From positions 10,667,670 to 10,731,669 of the forward strand of contig CM044958.1 of the NCBI GenBank assembly GCA_024516035.1: 64,000 nucleotides of DNA, in the 5' to 3' direction. The position numbers and the translations under genes are program-made. The notes under the pieces were generated by a model, which was not told the origin of the DNA, ran no database searches, and saw only the letters and a list, made by a program, of their open reading frames with translations. The DNA is from Bactericera cockerelli (Eukaryota > Arthropoda > Insecta > Hemiptera > Triozidae). Below are positions 45,967 through 56,900 of the stretch, piece by piece. Position 1 is the first letter of the stretch. The number at the start of each line of letters is the position of its first letter.

Positions 45967-46257
45967 AGTATGTACTTATCCAATATCCATGTATGATACT
46001 TTTAGCTGTGGTGCTTCAGAAATCAATATTAATCGTAATTGTTCATTTGTTCATAAGAGGGAAAGGGTCTCAATGATAAAATGGTTTGAATGAAATGAAA
46101 CATAACAATGTACCTACATAGTTAACACCCACAGGTAAAGGTGGTACGGTAAATACTGAACATTCATAGGTTGGTACATAGAGGTACAAATTATTATGTT
46201 AGTAGGTACCGAATTTAATAAAACACATGGAATACTAAAATATTTAGGTCAATTAGT

Positions 46258-46545
46258 AGTCACCGTGGCAGAGTGAGTTAGCGTGCTAGGCGTTGCACGC
46301 ATGGTGACCTGGGTTCGATCCCCAGCGGGACAGGAATTTTTCTGCTCTGTACTTGGATGTTCGGGGTCCACTCATACCTCGTGAGGAAAAATGAGTAGTT
46401 ACTTGTATGAGTAACGACCAGTGGCGGCATTACCAGAGTAAAAAGAAATTAATGTAATAGAATTATTTGAAAAGTAAAGGAGGCTCTTAGTAATGCTGCG
46501 CTACCCACAAAAATTGTGAAGAGGCCTTGTACTTCACCACAAATA
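46258..46545 (+). repeat. tRNA-derived SINE, family B, full copy
   Basis: The head CACCGTGGCAGAGTGAGTTA, TGCTAGGCG (A-box) and CTGGGTTCGATCCCCAGCGG (B-box) is a clear tRNA-like module. The body has CTGTACTTGGATGTTCGGGG and GTAACGACCAGTGGCGGCAT. It lies in the spacer of the large inverted repeat. Confidence 0.8.
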
Positions 46546-46626
46546 AAACCATACATACATACTAAAATATTAAGGTCAATTAATCACGATCGTGGTGTCA
46601 CAATAGCTCAAACTCGTCTTACTAAA

Positions 46627-47304
46627 TATTTGCCATACTTGAGACTCGAACCAGTGACCTCCAAGTTAAGAGTCCGCAGCCTTATCAATGAATCGACTGA
46701 GGCTAACTTTTTGGGTCGTTGGAAAGTAAATGACAACCATAATTTGTCAAATTGAAGAAAAAAATTAGTTCGCTAGGTAAAAGTAGGATGGTAGCCTAGT
46801 AGGTACAGTTAGTAGTACTGACTGACTTTTTTTTATTTCTCTTGGTTTCAATAAAAAATTAAAGTTTTATATCAAGTGTGTCATATTTTCTGAAAGATAA
46901 GACTTCAAGCAAGTTTTTACATAAATGAAACCAATACTTTATGAGGGCAGTATTTTGAGAAAATGGCGGCTGAAGTTTCAGGTGGATTTCATGTTCGCGA
47001 TAAATTTTCCGCTGCTGCCGATTTTTTTCAGTACGTGTGCACTTTTTAAGAATAAATCTAGTCTAAATAATAGTGAAATATTGTTATCTTATGGAAAAAG
47101 TTAAATTTATTGCTTCATCTACTGTATTTACGGAGTTAGATGCCATTCTTTGTCAAGCGGCAGGGGACTTGTAAAAATAATTTAAAAAAATAATATCTCG
47201 AGAACCACTGAGTTAAATCAAAAGTGTTATAGAACATTAATGGTTGGAAATGATCTATACTACCACCCCTTAAGAGATTTTACATTTAGTCTGTTACACC
47301 CTGT
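46627..47304 (-). repeat. Right arm of the large inverted repeat
   Basis: Reverse complement of 45308-45966, ending GTCTGTTACACCCTG. Outer ends read inwards as CAGGGTGTAACAGAC on both sides. Differences include AGTATGG for AGTGTGG and small indels. Confidence 0.85.
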
Positions 47305-48006
47305 ATATCTATATCTATAAAAGAAAGCTGTCTGTATGTGTGTATGTATGTATGTGTGTATGTATGTTCTTTATACAAATCCACACCGTTTGACCGAGAA
47401 ACCTGAAATTTTGCACATAGGTCCGCTTGGATCAGGAAATTCTTCTAGGCTAGATTATATCTCCCTGAGGTTAAGCTACAATGAGTAAGGATAAAAATGG
47501 ATGGGTGACGCAAAAAAAATGCACGTTTTTTGACATAAATGACATTTTTTCTCGAAATTTGTCGCGACGACCTATCAACTCAAAGCAAGAAAGTTTTAGG
47601 CAAGGGTTTGAGCTTTCCATTGACATATCGATCGCGAATTTCTGATGAGCCGTTCTTGAGCTACGCCGGGTAAGGTAAAAAAATGGATGGGTAACATGTA
47701 AAATATTCACATTTTTTGACCTAAATGACATTTTTTCTCGAAATTTGAAGTGACAACCTATCAACTCAGAGCGAGAAAGTTTTAGGCAAGGGTTTAGGCT
47801 TTCATTTGACATATTGATCGCGAAATTCTGATGAGCCATTCTTGAGCTACGCCGGGGAAGACCAGAAAATAAATGGGCGACATAAAATATTCAGGTTTTT
47901 TTCCAAACCTAAATGACATTTGGTGTGTGTGTGTGTGTGTGTGGTGTGTGTGTGTATGGTGTGTGGTGTGTGTGTGTGGGTGTGTATGGTGTGTGTGTGT
48001 GTGTGT

Positions 48007-48057
<51 letters not shown>

Positions 48058-48228
48058 TGTGTATGTGGTGTGTGTGTATGGTGTGTGGTGTGTGTGTGTG
48101 TGGTGTGTGTATGGTGTGTGGTGTGTGTGTGTGTATGTGGTGTGTGTGTATGTGGTGTGTGTGTGTGTGTGGTGGTGTGTGTGTGTGTGTGTGTGGTGTG
48201 ATGTGTGTGTGTGGTGTGTGTGTGTGTG

Positions 48229-48259
<31 letters not shown>

Positions 48260-48515
48260 GTGTGTGTGTATGGTGTGTGTGTGTGGTGTGTGTGTATGGT
48301 GTGTGTGTATGTGGTGTGTGTGTATGTGGTGTGTGTGTGTGTGGTGTGTGGGTGTGATGTGTGGGTGTGTGTGATGTGTGGGTGTGTGCGTGTGTGTGGG
48401 TGTGTGTGGATGTGGGTGTGTGTGGGTGTGTGTGGGTGTGGGTGTGTGTGGGTGGGTGTGTGTGTGCGTTGTGTGTGTTAGATGGGCTGGCGAAGCGGCG
48501 GGTGTAACCCGCTAG
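47305..48515 (+). mobile_element. Non-autonomous Helitron/Helentron-like element
   Basis: It begins near ATCTATATCTATAAAAGAAAG with TGTATGTATG repeats and CCACACCGTTTGACCGAGAA, ACCTGAAATTTTGCACATAG, a start typical of insect Helentrons. Two units of about 190 bp follow (ATTTTTTCTCGAAATTTG; GAGCTACGCCGG), then a long TG tract and the hairpin GCGGGTGTAACCCGC followed by TAGT. It starts directly at the end of the inverted repeat. Confidence 0.7.
47921..48478 (+). repeat. (TG)n microsatellite with GTGTATGG variants
   Basis: About 560 bp of TG repeat inside the 3' half of the Helentron-like element. Cys/Val-rich open frames in it are artefacts. Confidence 0.92.
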
Positions 48516-48935
48516 TTAGGTAATAAAACAAATGGAATACCTACCTACAAATATTATACTCATAGATACTCGTAGTTTATTTTTCAATTTATTAGGTAGG
48601 TACTAATTTTATATTTGTGCATATTGTAGCACAATTGCTGATTTCAGGGCATTGAAAAACTAGCTTCTCCCTTCATACTTTGCTGAGAAAGCAGAAATTG
48701 CAATAACTCTTTTCCCATTATTTAATTGTTGTGTTTTTCCAAAACTCTGAAATGGACGAATAATTTTCGTTATCGTTTTTGTTCACCTTTATTTGAACGC
48801 CATCTCTCTTTTTTCCTGTGGGGAATTTTTCGATGACAGAATAATAATTGGCTTTTTTTTTTGCAGGAATCTGGTAATTATGTTTTTTGGAACACTAGCA
48901 TTAAATTCCCCTTTCTCTCTCTCTCTCTCTCACTC

Positions 48936-48979
<44 letters not shown>

Positions 48980-49820
48980 CTCTCTACCTATTCATAATTT
49001 CAAGTACCTACAACTTGAAGCTCAATCAGAACATATATACATTTCCTCATATACAGGATGTAACATAATACAACCAACAAAATGGTAAAAATTAAAAGAC
49101 TAAACTAATACTTGACTATTCTGAAACAAATATTCAAAAAATTCTTTCCCTTGCAGCCTAGAAGCTTTGAAAGATCACAATAATGGTAAGATTATGAGTC
49201 TTCCGACATGCTGTTTTAATATTTTAGACAAACTGAACACAAATAAGCTTTTTCAACAAAAAATATTGTTTTGTAATCTGAATTTGATTGGGCTTGCCGT
49301 CAAATATTTAGAGCGATTTCACTCTTTTAGCTCCTCTGAACCCTAAGCATAGCTTTTTCAAAACTCTTATCGAGAAGAAGAAACAATTTTATGTATCACA
49401 ATAGTTCAAAAGTTAATAGTTATCATACCTAATTGTGTTAATCACAATTGTGATATCAAACACCTCGGCCGAGGTGTAAGAACGCCCTATACAAAGAAAG
49501 AGACATCACAAATTACTTAAACTCGCATAAATTAATTCTCATGATAAAATTGAACCACCGAACACACGACTTCAAGTCAGCCGCCTTATGGATCAAGATT
49601 GAGGTCAGTTTTGTATCACAGAAGACTTGTATTATTTGTGTCAGTATCATTATTTTTCACCCTGTATTTATCCTGAACCTCCTCCCATATCAATATCTCC
49701 CTATGTGTCTTATATTTACCCTTTCATCTTTTCTTCTCCCTGAGAGCACAGGAAATGGCAAGATGATGAATAAGAACTTACACTCGAATGGGCAGAAGTA
49801 ACAATTCTCTCTGTTTATAC
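48516..49820. other. Intronic AT-rich, (CT)n at 48910-48985
   Basis: No gene is supported. CTCTCT repeats produce Ser/Leu-rich frames. Confidence 0.5.
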
Positions 49821-50380
49821 ATACTTTCTTCCGTCTCTCTCTCTCTCTTTCTTCATCCATTCCTCCCTTTATGTCCATATATTTATCTTTCTCCATCATC
49901 CATCCATCCTCCCTTTAAAAATATATCTTTCTATTTCTCTATCCATTTCTTCTCCCTTTCTCTCTATATCTTTCTATCTCTCCATCCAATTCTCCCGTTA
50001 TCTTTCTCCATCGATTCTTCCCTTTATCTCTCTTTCTTCATCAATTTCTCCCTTTATCTCTATATATTTATCTTTCTCCATCAAGCCACCCTTTATCTCT
50101 CTTTCTTTATCTATATCCTTCCCTTTTCTCTCTTCTTTCATCCATCCCTTAGTTTATCTCTGCTTTTTCTCCATCCATTCTTCCATTTTTCTCTCTTTCT
50201 TCGTCACTTTCTCCCTATATCTCTATATATTTATCTTTCTTCATCAATTCTTCCCTTTATCTCTCTTTCTTAATCTATATCCTTCCCTTTTCTCTCTTTC
50301 TTCATCTCTTCATCCTTTTACCTATCTCTCTTTCACCCTTCACATCTTCTTTTATCTCTTTTTCTTTGTCTCTTTGAATA
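49821..50380. repeat. Pyrimidine-rich degenerate minisatellite
   Basis: Units like TTCTCCCTTTATCTCTCTTT with CATCAATT recur irregularly. The last 100 bp (CTATATCCTTCCCTTTTCTC to CTTTGTCT) are repeated at 62000-62100, so a larger dispersed repeat is involved. Confidence 0.75.
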
Positions 50381-50701
50381 GCTAGTATCACACACGCAAA
50401 AAGAGATTGCTGGCACAAACCTTTTTTCTTCAATTAAATTTGATAACAAATTTCGGGGGACACAATATTGTAGGTTCTAAGAAAACGAATGTACTAGATT
50501 TTATACTTATTAGTCTTCTTAATATCTTATTAATCTTCAGTTATTTATTTAAATATAAAACAGCTCTTCGAAACACATGCCATCAGGAATAGTGCCCTTA
50601 ATGCTCACAGCATTATGAACTAGATTTTAAACTTATTAGAACTAGATTTTAAACTTATTAGAACTAAATTTTAAACCAGATTTTTTGAAAGGTCTACTCA
50701 C

Positions 50702-50820
50702 AAGTGGTCCTGTCGCTTGAAAGCTTTGCTGCAAAGGCTGCAGACGTACTTCCGCTCGTCACTATGCGTCAACTTGTGCTTCGCCAGAGCTGAGGCATTG
50801 CCGAACACTTTTCCGCAGAC
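50702..50820 (-). CDS. Zinc-finger gene exon (C2H2 fingers)
   Basis: The acceptor is CTATTCCCCAG before 50820; the donor CTT|GTGAGT follows 50702. The 119 bp encode the second half of a finger (VCGKVFGNASALAKHKLTH), linker SDERKY, and a finger start (VCSLCSKAFKRQDHL) whose last His residues lie in exon 42484-42686. The split Leu codon (TT|G) restores the finger exactly, so the exon pair is well supported across an 8-kb intron. Upstream exons are outside the window. Confidence 0.88.
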
Positions 50821-51011
50821 CTGGGGAATAGAGAGGAGAGGTGGTTGGAATAAGTGGGTAAATGTGTTTCTTTGTGTTATTTTATTTTATTTTTATTTAT
50901 TTATTTACACTTTATTAGGTAATAGGACATATTATATACAATACAAATAATTACAAATGAAAATACAATATACAATATAACAAAAGAAAAAAATATATAT
51001 ATATTGTTCTA

Positions 51012-51310
51012 AAAGCAGCACTTTCGACGTTTTCTTACCTGTCACAACAGCACTTTGGACTTCAGGCGGAGCACTTTCGACGCGTCGAAAGTGATGCTGT
51101 GACAGGTAAGAAAGCAGCAGTTTCCTCAGGTATTACATATAAGATTGCAGCACTTTCGACAGGCGTTTTTCATTGTGTCTCAAAATATTCTCCTTTGATG
51201 TGTTCACTCCTTAATTTGCCCGTGTTTATTTGATACGTACGAGGCAGATTATTTTGTAGAAAATCTTATAACGATCCAGCACTTTCGACAAGTCCAATGT
51301 ACTGCGTTCT
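51012..51310. repeat. Cluster of AGCACTTTCGAC motifs with a palindrome
   Basis: AGCACTTTCGAC or AGCACTTTGGAC recurs at about 51016, 51050, 51070, 51147 and 51280. Inverted arms CTTACCTGTCACA... and ...TGTGACAGGTAAG (51035-51112) enclose the perfect core CACTTTCGACGCGTCGAAAGTG. It lies in the intron upstream of exon 50702-50820. Confidence 0.7.
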
Positions 51311-51662
51311 TACCAATCTCATCTGATAGACGCAAGTATTTATTTTAAAAGTGATACATTATTATATTTTGTTATTCTAATTTTTGCTTTCTATGGCCTA
51401 CAACCTGGCCGAGATAACATGACAAGTTAGCCTCCGATTAATATGATTTTTAGAAGATTTTAATACGTCTCGGGCTTACTGCTAAATTAATGGGACTCAA
51501 TAGTCCTGATCGAGAATTACTATGCATAAACTGTTAGCATAATGGGACTTCTTGTTTCAAGCCGACAGTCTAAATAAAGCACTACCTACTATAATATTTA
51601 TGCGTACCACTAGGCAAATACCTATCGTATTAATAAATCGTAGTAATATTTTTAAATCGGAT

Positions 51663-51800
51663 TTAACCGTTAACGTCGCTTTCAACTTCATGGTTATGTA
51701 TTGTAACACGAAAGAGTTTTACGGCCCCATTCGCAGGAAACATATCAACCTGTTACTCAGATGAACCTCACCTCGCCTGAGTCGGGCCGGGAATAGCCTA
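51663..51800 (-). repeat. 5S SINE tail and body fragment
   Basis: In complement it holds GAAGTTGAAAGCGACGTTAA near 51670 and a body-like stretch ending AGGCGAGGTGAGG near 51770. The head is missing. Confidence 0.6.
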
Positions 51801-51819
51801 CATAACGAGAGAATATTTT

Positions 51820-52360
51820 TGCATGAGGTTGTTTGGGTAGTAGCTTTGTTAATATTCTGTGTATCACCGAAGTTAAGTAACGTCCAGCTTCGTGATAATC
51901 GTGATGCTGGAATTCCGTCCCAACCCAGGCTGGATGAGGTTGTTGGGTAGTAGCTTTGTTAATTTTCTGCGGATCACCGAAGTTAAGTAACGTCCAGCTT
52001 TGTGATAATCTTGATACTGGCACTCGGTCCCAACCCAGGCTGGATGAGGTTGTTTGGATAGTAGCTTTGTTAATTTTATGTGTATCACCGAAGTTAAGTA
52101 ACGTCCAGTTTCGTGATAATCGTGATGCTGGAACTCCGTCCCAACCCAGGCTGGATGAGGTTGTTTGGGTAGTAGCTTTGTTAATTTTCTGCGGATCACC
52201 GAAGTTAAGTAACGTCCAGCTTCGTGATAATCGTGATGCTGGCCCAACCCAGGCTGGGTGAGGTTATTGAAGCTAGCAGGTTTGTTATAATTTCCTGCGA
52301 ATGGTAGTTAAAATCTCCGTCGTGATATGATCATCCAGTTGAAAGCGACGTTAAACCAAC
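51820..52360 (+). repeat. 5S SINE with its central part amplified four times
   Basis: CACCGAAGTTAAGTAACGTC recurs at about 51866, 51976, 52087 and 52198, a period of about 111 bp. Each unit spans the 5S box (ATCACCGAAGTTAAG), GTGATAATCGTGATGCTGG and the body start (CCCAACCCAGGCTGGATGAG). The last unit runs on to the normal tail (GCGAATGG, CCAGTTGAAAGCGACGTTAA). Confidence 0.85.
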
Positions 52361-52382
52361 AACAAAACAATTACAAGCTAAC

Positions 52383-52790
52383 CAACGTCCAGCGAGGTGA
52401 AGGCTTTGAACCTTTTTTTATAGTCAGTCACGAGGTCGTGTAACTGAGAGGTCCTTAATTCGATACCGCATCAGCACATTTGCTTTAATGTTTAAGGATA
52501 TAATAATAATATTTCTTTATTGACAAGAAATATATTGACAAAGGCGTGGTTATGGCCTGAGGCTATCTCTGCCATCAAACCCATGTTTTTTTTATGTAAC
52601 CTCACCCAGCCTTATATTGAACAGTCTTAGGGCTCAGGTTGAACTTTCATTATAAAGATTTCTAGAGATTCTTTTGTTAAGGCTGTGTTACTTAACCCCA
52701 GACAGCCTTTCAGACACCTTTTGGTGTCCAATTTGAACGGAACTTGTTTTATATAACAGGAAATGTATGCCCGTCTTCGGCTATTATTAT
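52383..52790. repeat. Chimeric 5S/tRNA SINE (+) joined to LINE 3' sequence (-)
   Basis: Plus strand: ACCAACGTCCAGCGAGGTGA (5S-like), GGCTTTGAACC, then a T-run and a tRNA-like module (GTCAGTCACGAGGTCGTGTA, TTCGATACCGC) at 52420-52475. From about 52500, on the minus strand, is LINE 3' UTR sequence (in complement CAGCCTTAACAAAAGAATCT, ATGGCAGAGATAGCC, CAATAAAGAAATATTATTAT), also found on the plus strand at 60600-60835. Confidence 0.65.
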
Positions 52791-52794
52791 TATT

Positions 52795-53085
52795 ATTGTG
52801 ACAAGTATTCAAGAGGAAAAGTTATAACTGCAAATGAATGTACAATTATGTCCTCCGTTCAATCCAATCCGGATCAAGAATTAACCAAGTTCCTCATATC
52901 CGGTGGGTGATTTAGGCGGTCTTTTATGCCTATTTTTCTCATTTCTTTTATTATTATTATATCGTTAAACATTAAAAAATATGAGACGATGCGGTATCGA
53001 ATCCAAGACGTCTCAGTTACACGACCTAAAGGCTGACTATAAAAAAGGTTCGAATTCTTCACCTCGGTGGACGTTGCTTAACTCG
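52795..53085 (-). repeat. Chimeric 5S/tRNA SINE, copy 2
   Basis: In complement: GAGTTAAGCAACGTCCACCG (5S-like), GAATTCGAACC, TTTTTTATAGTCAGCC, GGTCGTGTAACTGAGACGTC, TTGGATTCGATACCGCATCG, then a tail ending in ATT repeats. Copy 3 at 60838-61125 is almost identical. Each carries two RNA-derived heads in a row. Confidence 0.7.
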
Positions 53086-53094
53086 TATATTTTT

Positions 53095-53370
53095 GTTGGT
53101 TTAACGTCGCTTTCAACTGGATGATCATATTATAACGACGAAGATTTTTACTACCATACGCAGGAAACTAAAGAACCTGTTTGCCATAATAACCTCACCC
53201 AGCCTGGTTTGGGCCAGAGTGCCAGCATCACGATTATCACGAAGCTGGACGTTACTTGACTGCGGTGATACACTGAAAATTAACAAAACTACTTTACCCA
53301 AACGACCTCATCCAGCATAGGTTGGGACGGAGTGCCATCAGCATCACGATTATCACGAAGCTCGATAGAA
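53095..53370 (-). repeat. 5S SINE copies, rearranged
   Basis: In complement, AGTTGAAAGCGACGTTAAAC (near 53100) is a tail, and GCGTATGG, CAAACCAGGCTGGGTGAGG and ATCACCGCAGTCAAGTAACG are body and head parts. A second partial body follows at about 53300-53365. Confidence 0.65.
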
Positions 53371-53584
53371 GCTGTTATCGTTGGGTTACCAGTAGCGTTA
53401 CCAGTAGCGAAATTTAACTCTATTTTAGAAATACATTATTACTAATTGTAGCTCTGGAAAATAAATCACGGTGACAAACTGATTTTCTTCTTATTTTTTT
53501 TTTTTCTGTCATTATAATAATTATTACCTCAAATATTATTACTTTTTTAACTGGGTGTAACAGTTAGTAATATCATAATTATAT

Positions 53585-53815
53585 TAAAGCACTTTAGACA
53601 TGTCCAAAAAAATGCTGCTGCATATATATTAAAGCACTTTGGACATGTCCAAAGTGCTGCTGCTCAATGTATATTAAAGCACTTTGGACATGTCCAAAGT
53701 GCTGCTGCTCAATGTATATTAAAGCATTTTGGACATGTCCAAAGTGCTGCTGCTCAATGTATATTAAAGCACTTTGGACATGTCCAAAGTGCTGCTGCTC
53801 AATGTATATTAAAGC
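53585..53815. repeat. 45-bp palindromic minisatellite, five units
   Basis: GCACTTTGGACATGTCCAAA recurs with an exact 45-bp period (53641, 53686, 53731, 53776). Each unit contains a perfect 26-bp palindrome centred on ACATGT, joined by GCTGCTCAATGTATATTAAA. A single unit occurs at 61583-61608. Tandem open frames on both strands are artefacts of the period. Confidence 0.92.
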
Positions 53816-53819
53816 ATTC

Positions 53820-53970
53820 ATGTCCGATTTTAACTACCATTCGCAAGAAACTAAAGAACCTGTTTGCCATAATAACCTCACCCAGCCTGGTTTGGGCCAG
53901 AGTGCCAGCATCACGATTATCACGAAGCTGGACGTTTCTTGACTGCGGTGATCCGCAGAAAATTAACAAA
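53820..53970 (-). repeat. 5S SINE body fragment
   Basis: In complement: ATCACCGCAGTCAAGAAACG, CACTCTGGCCCAAACCAGGC and AACAGGTTCTTTAGTTTCTT, like 53160-53280. It follows the palindromic minisatellite directly. Confidence 0.6.
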
Positions 53971-53971
53971 A

Positions 53972-56900
53972 CTATATTCTGGGAAATTTTCTAAAAAAAT
54001 GTATCATTAACGAGATTTGCCTTGTGAAATGGTCAACATTACTGTCTTATTGCCATGCACGGATATAGCCCTCTTGTACTGGGGGGGCACAATCGCACAA
54101 TATACCTAACTAGCAAGCCGCTTCGCAAGCCTATCACACACACAGACACACACACACACACATACACATACACACACAAATTTCAATATTTTTTGTATCA
54201 ATTTCTTGTCTTTACTGGAGCTCAAGAATGGCTCATCAGAATGTCAAATGAACACTCCAACCCTTGCAAAAAAATTCTCGCTTTGAGTTGATAGTTCGTC
54301 ACGACATATTTCGAGAAAAAATGTCATTCAGGTCAAAAAACGTAAATACTTTTTGTTTACCCATCCATTTTATGTCCTTACTCAACGTAGCTCAAGAACG
54401 GCTCATCAGAATTTCGTGATTGATATCTCAAATGAAAAATTGAACCCTTGCTTAAAACTTTCTCTTTTTGAGTTGATACGCCGCCGCCGTGGCACCGTCA
54501 CGATAAATTAAAAAAAAAAATGTAATTTCGGTCGAAAAATGTGATTTTTTAGCGTCACCTATCCTTTTTTTGTCCTTACCCCGTGTAGCTGAACCCTGAT
54601 CCAAATGGACCTATAGGTAAAATTTCAGGTTTCTCGGACAATCTGTGTGGATTTGAAATTTTTATTATTTAGTTATTTCTTATTGGTCTTAGAATTGGGA
54701 ATTATTTTGGGGCCCGTGCCCCCCTAACTCATTGAGATCTTTTTTTTTTACGGGATTAGGTATAATGAAATTTAAGAAACACCGCTTACCGAAAAAATCT
54801 GGGGGGGGCACGTGCCCCCCGTGCCCCCCCCTATATCCGCGCATGCTTATTGCCCCTTCAAGTATGACCAGGTATGCAAAATTTTGTTACAATTCATTCT
54901 TGAAGGCTCTTATTGCCACCAGCAAGCTTCACTTCAAAATTTAAAAAAATCTCTTAAGGAGTTACAAAATGGCGACATTTATTCGTAAGTTTACACTTGA
55001 CCTGATATTTTCAATATCTTCGAAATTTTCACAAACCTATCTCTTGAACGGTATGTCCAATTTGAACAAACTAAACTGTTTTAGAAGTGTCTTGGCAAAT
55101 ACATGAATTTATAATATCGCGTATTTTCTGCCACATTAACCCAAGTGTCACTTTTTTGACAAAAACACTTTTGATGAACGTTTTGCTCAATATCTCAAGA
55201 ACATTATTAACTAGAATAATAAATTTTGTCTATGAGATTAGCAGGTATAAAACACAAATAAAAAATACGTACTGATCGAAATAATAGTTAAAAATTGGTT
55301 AACCCGTTTATACACAGGGATCTTTTTCTTGAGTCTTTCTTTTTTTGCTGTCTTGTTATACTTCAAGATAGAAAAAATATATGAGAACATAAAATGTGTA
55401 TTTTTTCAATAGAAATTAAAAATATTCTCGGAAATTTTCTCAAAAAAGGTACCATGAACGAGATTTGCCTAGTGAAAGAGTCTAAATAACATATTACCCC
55501 TTCAAGTAAGACCAGGTATGCAAAATTGTGTTACAATCCATTCTTGAAGGCTCCTTTTGCCACCAGCAAGCTTCAGTTCAAAATTCAAAAAAATCTCTTC
55601 AAGAGTTACAAAATGGCGACAATTATTCGTAAGTTTTGACTTGACCTGATATTTTCAATATCTTCGAAATTTTCACAAACCTATCTCTTGAACGGTGTGT
55701 CCGATTTGAACAAACTAAACTGTTTTAGAAGTGTCTTGGCAAATACATGAATTTATAATATCGCGTATTTTCTGCCAAATTAACCCAAGTGTCACTTTTT
55801 TGACAAAAACACTTTTGATGAACGTTTTGCTCAATATCTCAAGAACATTATTAACTAGAATAATAAATTTTGTCTATGAGATTAGCAGGTATAAAACACA
55901 AATAAAAAATACGTACTGATCGAAATAATAGGTAAAAATTGGTTAACCCGTTTACACACAGGCGTCTTTTCTTGGGTTAAACTTTCCTTATTTTATTGCA
56001 GTCTTGTTATACTTCAAGATAGAAAAAATATATGAGAACATAAAATGTGTATTTTTCAAAACAAATAAAAAATATTCTCGGAAATTTTCTCAAAAAAGGT
56101 ACCATTAACGAGATTTGCCTAGTGAAAGGGTCTAAATTACATATTACCCCTTCAAGTAAGACCAGGTATGCAAAATTGTGTTACAATCCATTCTTGAAGG
56201 CTCCTTTTGCCACCAGCAAGCTTCAGTTCAAAATTCAAAAAAATCTCTTCAAGAGTTACAAAATGGCGACAATTATTCGTAAGTTTACACTTGACCTGAT
56301 ATTTTCAATATCTTCGAAAATTTCACAAACCTATCTCTTGAACGGTTTGTCCGAATTGAACAAACTAAACTGTTTTAAAAGTGTCTTGGCAAATACATGA
56401 ATTTATAATATCGCGTATTTTCTGCCAAATTAACCCAAGTGTCACTTTTTTGACAAAAACACTTTTGATGAACGTTTTGCTCAATATCTCAAGATCATTA
56501 TTAACTAGAATAATAAATTTTGTCGATGAAATTAGCAGGTATAAAACACAAATAAAAAATACGTACTGATCGAAATAATAGGTAAAAAATTGGTTAACCC
56601 GTTTATACACAGGCGTCTTTTCTTGGGTTAAAATTTCCTTATTTTATTGCAGTCTTGTTAGACTTCAAGATAGAAAAAATATATGAGAACATAAAATGTG
56701 TATTTTTCAAAACAAATAAAAAATATTCTCGGAAATTTTCTCAAAAAAGGTACCATTAACGAGATTTGCCTAGTGAAAGGGTCTAAATTACATATTACCC
56801 CTTCAAGTAAGACCAGGTATGCAAAATTGTGTTACAATCCATTCTTGAAGGCTCCTTTTGCCACCAGCAAGCTTCAGTTAAAAATTCAAAAAAATCTCTT

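Noticed and set aside
46258..46330. Functional tRNA gene
   Set aside because: A- and B-boxes are present, but the acceptor stem does not close and a SINE body follows.
53594..53942. Repetitive ORFs on both strands
   Set aside because: They are products of the 45-bp palindromic minisatellite.
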